Source: Caballeronia temeraria (GTDB lineage Bacteria; Pseudomonadota; Gammaproteobacteria; Burkholderiales; Burkholderiaceae). From it: a DNA stretch of 64,000 bases. A program made the position numbers and the translations under genes. Shown here piece after piece: positions 50,761 through 58,264 of the stretch; position 1 is the stretch's first letter; the number at the start of each line of letters is the position of its first letter. The stretch is taken from contig NZ_FCOI02000022.1 of assembly GCF_001544795.2 (NCBI RefSeq), forward strand, positions 1-64,000, in the 5' to 3' direction. The notes beneath the pieces were generated by a model, which searched no databases, had not been told where the DNA came from, and was given only the letters and a program-made list of their open reading frames with translations.

Positions 50761-51801
50761 ATGCCGAACACTTCCGATCTCTTCGACCAACAGCGTGCCG
50801 ACTGGCAGGCGGACCCCCACGCGGCGTTCGATGCGTGGCTCGCGCAGCAGTCGTTCAGGGCTTCTTCGGCGGATGTGTATCGCGCGCAATGGGGAAACTT
50901 TCTGGAATGGCTGGCCGCGAAACGCGCGACGCTGCATACGGTGCAACGTCCGGTGATCGAGCAGTTTGTCGCGGAACTGGACATCCGCCGTCCGCAGCGC
51001 ATGCGCTACCTTCGACTGATCGAACGCGTGCTCGATCATGTGCGGGAAATAGAATCGGCGGCGACGAACCCTGCCCGCTTCATCGCTCAGGACGGCAATG
51101 CCGCATGGCGCAAGGCACGCGACAACGAGCCGACCGGTTTTCTCACCCACGACGAGCGCGCGCTGCTCGTCGCGCATCTGTTTTCGCCGATGGGCGCGTT
51201 GCCCTCCGGTCAGCGCTGGCGCGAGCGGCGTGATCGGGCGTTGGTCGCCGTATTTCTCGGTGCTGGCGTCAAAACGGGCGAGGCCGCGCAGCTGACTGCG
51301 GATTGCTACGCGGCAGGTGCGCCCTACGTCACCGTCGATGCGTCGAATCCGCTGCTGATCCGGCAAGCGCGCCTCGCGCCGTTCGCCGTCGAACTGCTCG
51401 ACAACTGGATCAGCGAGCGCAAGACGGCGGGTCTTGCGGGCGAGTTGCTGTTCCCGGCAGCGCCGTCCGGACGCTCCATGCACAAGGCGACGATGTTGCG
51501 CGCCATCGATGCAGTCGTGGCCGCCTCGGGCATCGCCGCGTCGCGTGTCGCGCGGGCGAGCCCGCAAACCTTACGCAACACCTACGCCGCGGAGCTCTTC
51601 GAGGATGGAACGGACCCGGAGCGCGTCGGGCAGTGGCTTGGATTGCAGCAGATGATCTCCGTGCATCGGCTGCATCGCGCCTGGCAGGAATGGATGGGTG
51701 AGCAAATACGGGAGCGGGATATCGCCCGTGCGCGCGCTGAAAGTACGCCCGACGCGGATTCGCACCTATCCGCCGACGATCCCGAAAACTCTCACCTTTA
51801 A
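50761..51801 (+). CDS. degenerate tyrosine recombinase/integrase-family protein
   Basis: This 346-residue protein has an N-terminal SAM-like core-binding domain (FRASSADVYRAQWGNFLEWLAAKRATLHTV, residues about 32-62) and a C-terminal catalytic fold (DRALVAVFLGAGVKTGEAAQL; ASPQTLRNTYAAELFEDGTDPERVGQWLGLQQM). Catalytic residues are altered: the first Arg is K171, the first His (HxLR) is Q269 while R272 remains, LGH is LGL (L295), and no Tyr follows, since the nucleophile position holds H302 or H305. So DNA cleavage and joining is unlikely. It lies in the rep/kfrA neighbourhood, and may act as a DNA-binding accessory protein. Two iteron-like sites lie inside its 3' end. Confidence 0.86.
   Translation: MPNTSDLFDQQRADWQADPHAAFDAWLAQQSFRASSADVYRAQWGNFLEWLAAKRATLHTVQRPVIEQFVAELDIRRPQRMRYLRLIERVLDHVREIESAATNPARFIAQDGNAAWRKARDNEPTGFLTHDERALLVAHLFSPMGALPSGQRWRERRDRALVAVFLGAGVKTGEAAQLTADCYAAGAPYVTVDASNPLLIRQARLAPFAVELLDNWISERKTAGLAGELLFPAAPSGRSMHKATMLRAIDAVVAASGIAASRVARASPQTLRNTYAAELFEDGTDPERVGQWLGLQQMISVHRLHRAWQEWMGEQIRERDIARARAESTPDADSHLSADDPENSHL
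51697..51714 (+). repeat. dispersed iteron-like site 7 (inside integrase-like gene)
   Basis: GGTGAG-CAAATA-CGGGAG; exact consensus match, coding for residues near 313-318 of the recombinase-like protein. Confidence 0.6.
51779..51796 (-). repeat. dispersed iteron-like site 8 (at integrase-like gene end)
   Basis: On the minus strand GGTGAG-AGTTTT-CGGGAT, within the last codons of the integrase-like gene. It opposes site 7, which lies 64 bp away. Confidence 0.62.
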
Positions 51802-51825
51802 TGATTGCGCTCGTTCGACGCGCTT

Positions 51826-53025
51826 TCAGGGCGTGCTCACGCTCGCGGATCGGATGAATCCGTCGACGGCCGCGAGCTTCGATGACGCCGCACCCGAGGT
51901 CCGCTCGCAGTTCGGGCAGGAGAGCTCGTATTCGTCCTCGTGGCGCTGCAACTCCGGTTCGCCGGCCTCGCATGCAGGACAGGCTGCCGGCGCGACGACG
52001 TGCGCATCCAATTGCGTGCCCAGCTTGGCGATCTCGGCGGAACTCAGGCGTCCCTGTGCAGCCATCGAAACGATCAACGCGCCGACTTCCGCGCTCGCGC
52101 CGGATTTGACGCGCTGAGCGTCGCGCTCCAGAACGAGCGCGTCGATCTCGTTGGACTGATCCCGCACCTGCGATTCAAGTCGATCGGCACGGGTCCGCGC
52201 CGCGCTAAGTTGTTGAATAAAATCGAATTCTTTTTGGCTCGCTTCGCGCGCCCCCGCCTGATACGTCGCCGCCATGCTGCGCAGGGAGTCGAGTTCGACG
52301 AGCATCGGGTGAACACGCCGCTCGGCTTCCTTCACCGCATCCTTGATCTGCTGCGCGTAGTGCTCGGTGTTATGGCGCAATTCGTCCTGAAGTTCGTCGA
52401 TGCGCTCGCGAAGCCGCGCCGCGGAATCCTGCTCCTGACGCAGACGGTCGGAGAGCTCCTGATTCTCAGCCTCCCAACGAGCGATGACCTCGCGCAAACC
52501 CGCCTGCGCGTCCGATCCCTGACTTCGCAACGTCTTTAGCTCGGCTTCGAGAGCGGCAATCTGTGCCGCGCCTGCTTCGGCGCGCGCTTCGGCACGCAAG
52601 TGGGCTTGCTCGATCGCCTCGCGGCGGATGTCGGCGTCGCGCACGTGGGACTGTGCGGAGTCGACGGCGGCGTCGAGCCTCGCTCGTTCTTCCTCTAGCG
52701 TCGCACGCGCGAGCTTTTGAGCCTCGTCATAAAGCGCCGCCAATAACTCGCCGGCGCGTTCCTGCAACGCTTCGGGCATGGCTCCGGCATCAATACGCAC
52801 GCGCAGCGCCGAGCGTAAGCCGGCCCAGAAAGCTTCGATATCTTTGGGGATGTCACTCGCGCTACCAGTCTGCGTCAGTTCGCGAACCGTGGTCACCGAC
52901 GGCCGAATGCCAAGATCAAAGAAAAGCCGCTTGCATGCGTGCTGGGAAAGATCCTGTCGACGAGCTCCAGCAGAGCGCATCGCTTCGATTTCTTGGCGCA
53001 GATTGTCGCGAGTTTGTGAGTCCAT
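51826..53025 (-). CDS. KfrA-like coiled-coil DNA-binding protein with zinc ribbon
   Basis: This 399-residue protein has an N-terminal KfrA_N-type DNA-binding helix bundle (residues about 1-100; ARRQDLSQHACKRLFFDLGIRPSVTTVRELTQTGSASDI), then a long coiled coil (about 105-305). It ends with a putative zinc ribbon C349-x2-C352...C370-x2-C373. KfrA of broad-host-range plasmids is an autoregulated coiled-coil protein that supports partition. It diverges from the origin region, and a 24-bp dyad at 53058-53081 upstream of its start fits autoregulation. The zinc ribbon is not, to my knowledge, typical of plasmid KfrA. Confidence 0.87.
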   Translation of the reverse strand: MDSQTRDNLRQEIEAMRSAGARRQDLSQHACKRLFFDLGIRPSVTTVRELTQTGSASDIPKDIEAFWAGLRSALRVRIDAGAMPEALQERAGELLAALYDEAQKLARATLEEERARLDAAVDSAQSHVRDADIRREAIEQAHLRAEARAEAGAAQIAALEAELKTLRSQGSDAQAGLREVIARWEAENQELSDRLRQEQDSAARLRERIDELQDELRHNTEHYAQQIKDAVKEAERRVHPMLVELDSLRSMAATYQAGAREASQKEFDFIQQLSAARTRADRLESQVRDQSNEIDALVLERDAQRVKSGASAEVGALIVSMAAQGRLSSAEIAKLGTQLDAHVVAPAACPACEAGEPELQRHEDEYELSCPNCERTSGAASSKLAAVDGFIRSASVSTP

Positions 53026-53057
53026 AAAGGAAAAAGAGCTGATCTACGGAGCAATCA

Positions 53058-53081
53058 TAACGTTTTACGTGTCGAACGTTA
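53058..53081. promoter_or_regulatory. KfrA operator candidate
   Basis: TAACGTT, a 10-nt spacer and AACGTTA form a perfect dyad 32 nt upstream of the kfrA-like start codon. Confidence 0.6.
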
Positions 53082-53380
53082 CGAATTTCCGGTGTTGACG
53101 GACAGCGGTTTGTCTGTCTGACCAATTTGGCAGCTTATCGCCGTTTATCCTGAGTCTAGCAGGGGCTTACGTGAAACATCCTGAGAATGCGGCTACAAGG
53201 CCATGATTTTACAACGATTTTAGTTGAATTGACGGATATGGCGAGTGTTTCACGAGCGGTTTTGACTTTGGCGCAGTATCACTGGGAAGCTCTGTGCAGT
53301 TTCCAAGTCTCTTGAGAGTATTAGAAGTAAACACCCTTGAACTTCGTTAACACCGTTAACGCCCGGGGAAAGCCTTGCCC

Positions 53381-53509
53381 AGTAAGGGTTTCCGGGATGT
53401 CAGGTGAGACTGTACAGGAACTATGGTGAAGCTCTGCGGGAGTGTTCGGTGACGGGCTTCGGGAACGTCGGTGAGTACCCGCGGGACAGAACGTGAGCGG
53501 GTTCGGGAA
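53381..53509 (+). repeat. phased iteron core (six copies)
   Basis: Copies start at 53381 (degenerate AGTAAG-GGTTTC-CGGGAT), 53403, 53425, 53448, 53470 and 53492, i.e. spacings of 22, 22, 23, 22 and 22 bp. All are in the same orientation. Spacing of two helical turns places Rep on one DNA face, as in iteron plasmid origins. Confidence 0.85.
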
Positions 53510-53525
53510 GAGACTGAATTTCATA

Positions 53526-54629
53526 GGTGAGCGAATTCAGGAGGACGCTGCCGCGTAAGCATTGATGCGTAGAAGCGCAGTGTTAAGTGGGCGCCGTCGA
53601 AAGGTGAGAGTTCTCGGGACCGTTCAAAGCCTATGATTTCGGCAGCCCATTTGGACGTTTTTACCGATCGGTGAGCATTTTCAGGAAAAATTCGGACCGG
53701 AGGGTGAGATTTTTCGGGCTCGGAGGCCTGTTTCTAGCACAAAATACCCCGCGTCCGGTTCAAAGGTGAGCTTCTGCGGGGGCGATAACCACCGCGCGCA
53801 TCGCTTGACGGAGCCATTCGTGCTTGATTTGAGCCATGAGGTGAGCTTTTACAGGAGCGATCGAAAGCGATTGTATGGGGCGATTTTGCCAAGGCTAGCG
53901 TTGCGAAACGGTGAGGGAATTCGGGAGCTCAGTTCGGCAATGTCTCCACTATCCAGAGCACGGAACGAAGTTAAATCGGAAAAACAGCGTTAAAACAATG
54001 AGATACACGGCAAGCGTCGGCGACAAGCCTGGCTTTGGTGAGCTAATTCGGGAGAGACCAGTTTGGCTTTTCACGACATACAGAGGCTGCTTGCGGTGAG
54101 GGTTTTCGGGAGCAGACGTGCTTGCATCTACGTGAACAAAGCGAGATAAGTGCCCGAAGACGTTGAATTTTTCCACAAGGACGTCGTGAGGTGAGGCTTT
54201 ACGGGATGCTTAGGCGCGGTCGAAGGCGGTCGACGTCATGGCGAAGATCGGGCAAGGTGAGGCTTTGCAGGAGTTGGTTTGGTGGAAGATGTGGTGAATT
54301 AAGGCTCGGAACCGGGTGGCCAAGCCCTGGATGTCAGGCAAAGGTGAGCTTTCTCGGGACTTCATGTCGGGCTGCTTGACGAATCACGCCCGCAAACGAG
54401 CGTTTTCAAGCCACGAAGGTCACCGTGCCGGCGAAAAACCGATGATGTCAGCGCTGTCTCTGACGCGCCACATACCTCGCGATCGGCCAAAAATTTTTTG
54501 AGGTGAGCATTTTCGGGACTCTTCCTTGATGCTTCCGGTGGCGCCAAAAATGGCCGCAATTCGTTTACCCGCATGGATAGTACGCGTGTGACCTGAGCCA
54601 GATCGGTGAGTGGTGAGTGTTTACGGGAC
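53526..54629 (+). repeat. spaced iteron array (14 further copies)
   Basis: Further GGTGAG-N6-C(G/A)GGA copies start at 53526, 53603, 53670, 53703, 53765, 53840, 53910, 54037, 54095, 54190, 54256, 54343, 54502 and 54612, all on the plus strand and pointing at rep. Spacers vary from 33 to 159 bp. N6 is most often xxTTTx, and the first base pair of the right half is often CA in place of CG. Confidence 0.85.
54169..54177 (+). other. DnaA-box-like site
   Basis: TTTTCCACA fits TTWTNCACA, between the iterons at 54095 and 54190, in a short A/T-rich patch (54164-54172). Confidence 0.45.
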
Positions 54630-54670
54630 CGCACCGCAGTGAGTCGGCGCGGCTGTCTCAGGATCACCCC

Positions 54671-54708
54671 TGGACGGTGAAGTCCACCCTATAGACGGGG
54701 TTCACCCC
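54671..54708. promoter_or_regulatory. rep operator: inverted half-iterons
   Basis: TGGAC-GGTGAA-GTCCA (54671-54686) and GGGGT-TC-ACCCC (54697-54708) are two dyads. Together they place GGTGAA (54676) and its complement TTCACC (54701) in inverted orientation 40 nt upstream of the rep start. Iteron plasmids commonly use such inverted partial iterons as the Rep autorepression operator. Confidence 0.68.
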
Positions 54709-54748
54709 AATCGGTATCCTTGCTCGCAATATCGATCTTGACCATTTC

Positions 54749-56104
54749 ATGGCCACCAAGCGCGCAAAGAAAACCGACGTAGTCAGCCCGAGCTCGGCAG
54801 AATTGCGCAAGGCAGTCGAGGCCATTGCGATTCAGCCGAAAAGCGGCAAGATCACGCTCCTCACCAGAAAGCTGTTCAACGTGCTCCTCGCGGTCGCCCA
54901 GCAAGCCGATGAGTCCGGTGACACGTATCGCGCGTTGCTGTCCGATATCGTCGCGAACTCGGCGTTCGATTCGAACGACACGGCGCTCGTGAAAGAGCAT
55001 TTGCGTCGCATGGTGTCGGTGCAGGTCGAGTGGAGTACGGGCACGTCGAGCCAGAAGCCGGGCCGGAAATGGGGTATCTCGACACTCATCGCCGATGCTG
55101 AAATTCTCGAAGATCCGAGCACGCGCCGCGTCTGGGTCGAATTCTCTTTCGCGCCGAAGATCAAGAAAAAGCTGCTGGATCCTGTCCAGTATGCGCGTTT
55201 GAGCCTGCAGTTTCAGAGCCAGTTGCGCAGCAGCGCCGGACTCGCGCTCTACGAAATCTGCGTGCGCTATCTGACGAACCCCAGTCATCTCACGATGCGT
55301 GAGACGTGGGAATGGTGGCGGCCGATCCTCTCCGGTACGCCCGACACCGAAGCCGGTGACGAAGCCAAACGCGAGTACAAGTATTTCAAGCGGGATTATC
55401 TGCGACCGGCGATCGCCGAAGTGAATGCGGTCACGAATATCTTTGTCGAGCTCGTCGAACATCGCGAAGGTCGTCGGGTGGCGGAAATTCAGTTTCGCGT
55501 GACCGAACGCAAGCAGCCGATGCTCGCGCTCGACGAGCATCCGAACGTGTTCGACAGCACGCTGGTAGATCGGATGGTGAAAATCGGCATTCCGCTCAAG
55601 GACGCGCAGACGCTGTACGCCGACAGTGAGGAAAATCGAATTCGCGCCGCGTTGCAGATGACCGAGCAGCGTATGCGCAGCACGTCCTTGCCGCCGGTTC
55701 GCAGCGCCGCAGCGCTTTTCAAGGATGCGCTGAAGAAGGGCTACGCGCCGCCGGTGGAGGCGCTGCCTCCGGCAGCGAGTGGGGCTGCCTCGCGCACGCC
55801 GGCGGCCGTTGCCGCCGCTGACGATCTCAAAGCTCGCCTGTTGAGCGAATTCTCGGCTTATCGTCGCAAGGAAGCGCGCGTGCTGTACGACGAGCAAGGG
55901 GAGGAAGAGCGGGAGATCGCGCGTCAGTCCTTCGAGGAAGACGTGCTACCCGGACTCGGCACGCACATGCGCGATGATTGGCGCAAGCGCGGATTGGATT
56001 CGAAGCTGGCCGAGACATCGTTTTTCGACTGGCTGGCTCGAAAAACCTGGGGCGAGCCCACCGACGGCGATTTGCTGGCTTTTACGCTCAGTCAATCGCG
56101 TTGA
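54749..56104 (+). CDS. Rep_3-family replication initiator
   Basis: This 451-residue initiator has the two-winged-helix Rep_3 (RepA/RepE-type) core at about residues 35-260 (SGKITLLTRKLFNVLLAVAQQADESGDTYRALLSDIVANSAFDSNDTALVKEHLRRMV; YARLSLQFQSQLRSSAGLALYEICVRY; YKYFKRDYLRPAIAEVNAVTNIFVELVEH). A C-terminal tail (about 300-450) resembles those of large Burkholderia secondary-chromosome initiators and is longer than plasmid Rep_3 proteins. It would bind the iterons and recruit the replisome. It is convergent with parB, separated by a terminator. Confidence 0.93.
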   Translation: MATKRAKKTDVVSPSSAELRKAVEAIAIQPKSGKITLLTRKLFNVLLAVAQQADESGDTYRALLSDIVANSAFDSNDTALVKEHLRRMVSVQVEWSTGTSSQKPGRKWGISTLIADAEILEDPSTRRVWVEFSFAPKIKKKLLDPVQYARLSLQFQSQLRSSAGLALYEICVRYLTNPSHLTMRETWEWWRPILSGTPDTEAGDEAKREYKYFKRDYLRPAIAEVNAVTNIFVELVEHREGRRVAEIQFRVTERKQPMLALDEHPNVFDSTLVDRMVKIGIPLKDAQTLYADSEENRIRAALQMTEQRMRSTSLPPVRSAAALFKDALKKGYAPPVEALPPAASGAASRTPAAVAAADDLKARLLSEFSAYRRKEARVLYDEQGEEEREIARQSFEEDVLPGLGTHMRDDWRKRGLDSKLAETSFFDWLARKTWGEPTDGDLLAFTLSQSR

Positions 56105-56155
56105 CGCTTACGCTTATGCAGCGCTTCTGGTTTCTGTAACCTATCTCGCAAAAAA

Positions 56156-56181
56156 TGGCCGCCGATTGATCCCGGCGGCCA
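56156..56181. terminator. hairpin between rep and parB
   Basis: TGGCCGCC, a 10-nt loop and GGCGGCCA, preceded by AAAAA; separates the convergent rep and parB ends (51 nt after rep stop). Confidence 0.7.
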
Positions 56182-56191
56182 GTCAGGGCAT

Positions 56192-57256
56192 TTATTCCTT
56201 GGTTTCGACAGGCTGAAGCATCAGTTCGATCTGATGCAGCAGTTCATCACGCTTCTCGCGCGACAAACCGCGCAACCGCAACTCGAGACGGTCCTCACCG
56301 TACGACTTCAGATCGCCGACCGCGACGCCCTCGAGTTTGATCTCGAGGCGCTGCGCATAGCGTTGACGGCTGGGCGTTTTCGGTGCGTCCTGAGCGCTCG
56401 CGCGGCCTTTGACGATATCGGCGACCTGTCGTGTGCTCAGATCATCCGATGTGATCTTGTTGATGAGACGAAGCGTGGCGTCGCTGCCGCGGGCCGTGTG
56501 ATAGCGCGCGATCTGATAGGCCATGTTGGAGCCGAATCGGTCCGGCCGCGCGACCATCTCGTGCATGACGTTTTCGGGCAGCTTGGCGATGGACAAGGCG
56601 ACAGCGATCGTCGATTCGTCTAAACCCAGATGGTCCGCCAGTTCGCGCTGGCTCTGGAAATGCTGCTCGTCGAGGAATCGTCGCCAGACGACGGCGTTAT
56701 CGAAAACGGTCTGTGAGTCGCGCTGAACGTTCAGGTCGTAGCCCAGCTTGTAGCTCTGGATGCCGATCGGCAGATCGACGACCACCGCCTTCACCGATTC
56801 CTTGTTCGCTTCTTTCAGCGCTCGCACGCGCCGCCCGCCATCGCTCACGAAGAACGTCCCCGGATTCTCATAGTCGGGAATGACGTGGATCGCCTGCTGT
56901 TGGCCTTGCTTCGCGAGATTGACGGCCAACTCCGCGATCGAGGTCTTGAGATAGAAGTGTCGCGGGTTGAACGGGCTGGGCTTGATCGATCTGAGCGGCA
57001 ACTCGATCACTTGTCCCGTCGTGTAGCGATTCGCACGCCTCCACGCCCGGAACTCGTCCGATTCCGGCCCGGCGTTGACGTCGGCAGGCTCATCGGCGAC
57101 GAAGGCGCTCGATCGGCCATTTGCCGCGGCCTGTCCAACGTGTTGAATATCGACGATGCCATCGATCGCATTGAGGCGGTCGAGCGCAGTGCGCTTCTCG
57201 CTGCTCGTGGAATCCGGGCGAGCCTTGAAGCCCTTGGCGAACTGGGACGGTTTCAT
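56192..57256 (-). CDS. parB: ParB-family partition protein
   Basis: This 354-residue centromere-binding protein has a ParB N-terminal CTPase domain (SIKPSPFNPRHFYLKTSIAELAVNLAKQGQQQAIHVIP; FFVSDGGRRVRALKEAN, the GxRRxRA CTP-binding box). It then has an HTH (QRELADHLGLDESTIAVALSIAKLPENVMHEMV) and a C-terminal dimerisation region. It binds the CTTTATGCGCATAAAG palindromes near parA and parB. It lies downstream of parA on the same strand, with one parS between the two genes. Confidence 0.94.
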   Translation of the reverse strand: MKPSQFAKGFKARPDSTSSEKRTALDRLNAIDGIVDIQHVGQAAANGRSSAFVADEPADVNAGPESDEFRAWRRANRYTTGQVIELPLRSIKPSPFNPRHFYLKTSIAELAVNLAKQGQQQAIHVIPDYENPGTFFVSDGGRRVRALKEANKESVKAVVVDLPIGIQSYKLGYDLNVQRDSQTVFDNAVVWRRFLDEQHFQSQRELADHLGLDESTIAVALSIAKLPENVMHEMVARPDRFGSNMAYQIARYHTARGSDATLRLINKITSDDLSTRQVADIVKGRASAQDAPKTPSRQRYAQRLEIKLEGVAVGDLKSYGEDRLELRLRGLSREKRDELLHQIELMLQPVETKE

Positions 57257-57264
57257 TCAGGGTC

Positions 57265-57280
57265 CTTTATGCGCATAAAG
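57265..57280. other. parS palindrome between parB and parA
   Basis: CTTTATGCGCATAAAG, a perfect 16-bp palindrome in the 24-nt gap between parB start (57256) and parA stop (57281). Confidence 0.88.
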
Positions 57281-57943
57281 TCAGGGGAGCATGCCGAGAA
57301 TCTCGTCGGCCACCGCGCGAATTTCCGCCGCCGCGAGCCGCGAGCCGCGATCGCTCATTTGAAGCACGGTCAGTCCGAGCGCCATTGCCTGCTTGTAGCA
57401 CTCGCGCGTGGGGATCTGCGTTTTGAGCAAAGGGAAGCCGAGTTCTTCGAGCGCGACCTTGAGCTCACGCGTGAGCATGCGCTTTTCTTCGGTTTTGTTG
57501 AGGAGGAAGACGGCGCGCAGGTCTTCGTTCATCACTTGAGCTTGCTGAACGAGTTTGACGAGGCCGACGCTTGACCAATAGTCGGCTGGCGACGACGAGG
57601 TCGGGATCACAGCGACGCTCGCTGCGAGCAGCACGACACCGGACACCTTTTCAGTGATCGACGGCGGGCAGTCCACAACGATGATGTCGTAGTCGTTGAC
57701 GAACTTCTTGATCTCGCGATGGATCTGCCCGCCCGCCTCCGAGAGATTGACGACAGGAAACGGGATACCACTTGCACCGTCCGATGCGGCGCTCGACCAA
57801 TGGATCAGCGTGTTCTGACCGTCGGCGTCGACTACGAGCACACGCTTTTTCTTCTCGTGAAAGGCCGCACCCAAGTGCATCGCTATCGTGCTTTTTCCGA
57901 CGCCGCCCTTCTGCTGCGTGATCGCTATGATTTCCGCCGCCAC
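57281..57943 (-). CDS. parA: ParA-family partition ATPase
   Basis: This encodes a 220-residue deviant-Walker ATPase that positions replicon copies with ParB. With GTG at 57943 as start, the Walker A motif KGGVGKST is at residues 12-19 (AAEIIAITQQKGGVGKSTIAMHLG), followed by VVDADGQNT (switch I) and IIVVDCPPSITEKV (Walker B). The GTG is favoured because CGGAG lies 7-11 nt upstream and the protein aligns from AAEIIAITQ. An upstream ATG (58033) would add 30 unconserved residues. Small, with no N-terminal HTH, so type Ib-like or chromosomal-like. Confidence 0.93.
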   Translation of the reverse strand: MAAEIIAITQQKGGVGKSTIAMHLGAAFHEKKKRVLVVDADGQNTLIHWSSAASDGASGIPFPVVNLSEAGGQIHREIKKFVNDYDIIVVDCPPSITEKVSGVVLLAASVAVIPTSSSPADYWSSVGLVKLVQQAQVMNEDLRAVFLLNKTEEKRMLTRELKVALEELGFPLLKTQIPTRECYKQAMALGLTVLQMSDRGSRLAAAEIRAVADEILGMLP

Positions 57944-58043
57944 GTTTTGCTCCGAATTTTGAAGTCCGTTGAATTTTACATTGGCAAAGTTATTTTTCCA
58001 GCGAAATTCACAATAATTGATCCTGTTAGCCATCCGGACAAGG

Positions 58044-58059
58044 CTTTATGCGCATAAAG
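58044..58059. other. parS palindrome upstream of parA
   Basis: CTTTATGCGCATAAAG, exact copy, 101 nt upstream of the parA GTG in the parA promoter region. Confidence 0.88.
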
Positions 58060-58090
58060 TAGCCGCCGATGTGCTGTCCCGGGCCTCTGA

Positions 58091-58106
58091 CTTTATGCGC
58101 ATAAAG
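58091..58106. other. parS palindrome upstream of parA
   Basis: CTTTATGCGCATAAAG, exact copy, starting 47 bp after the start of the previous one. Confidence 0.88.
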
Positions 58107-58148
58107 TCGCCCGGCCGCAGCTTGCCGATGACACGATCACTGCCGAGG

Positions 58149-58164
58149 CTTTGTGCGCATAAAG
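58149..58164. other. parS-like palindrome upstream of parA (one mismatch)
   Basis: CTTTGTGCGCATAAAG, one mismatch, starting 58 bp after the start of the previous copy. The 321-nt gap 57944-58264 contains these three sites and no gene. Confidence 0.75.
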
Positions 58165-58264
58165 CCTCGCCGATCGCACCGACCCGCGGCCCCGTCATCA
58201 CGCCCAAAACAAAATCGCCTATCCTAAGCGCTTGAACCTCACTGCCGCATGTGCCGGAGCCTTC

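Larger units (their letters stand above)
53026..54748. other. replication origin region (iteron-bearing, 1.7 kb)
   Basis: The gap between kfrA and rep has no gene and is visibly less GC-rich than its flanks. It holds the kfrA dyad (53058-53081), a GTTAAC-acc-GTTAAC repeat (about 53346-53360), about 20 same-strand copies of GGTGAG-N6-CGGGA, a DnaA-box-like 9-mer at 54169, and inverted half-iterons ahead of rep. Adjacency to a Rep_3 initiator and parAB marks it as the replicon's origin. The open frames that cross it (for example 53766-53993) are not credible genes. Confidence 0.9.

Noticed and set aside
50761..51801. Annotation as an active site-specific recombinase or evidence for an integrated element
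   Set aside because: Key catalytic residues are substituted and no attachment-site repeats or phage genes were seen.
53766..53993. Short open frames inside the origin region
   Set aside because: They run through iterons, have no ribosome sites and no homology; the region is best explained as the origin.
57944..58033. ATG start of parA at 58033
   Set aside because: The 30 extra residues are unconserved and lack a ribosome site, whereas the GTG at 57943 has CGGAG at good distance and fits the family start.
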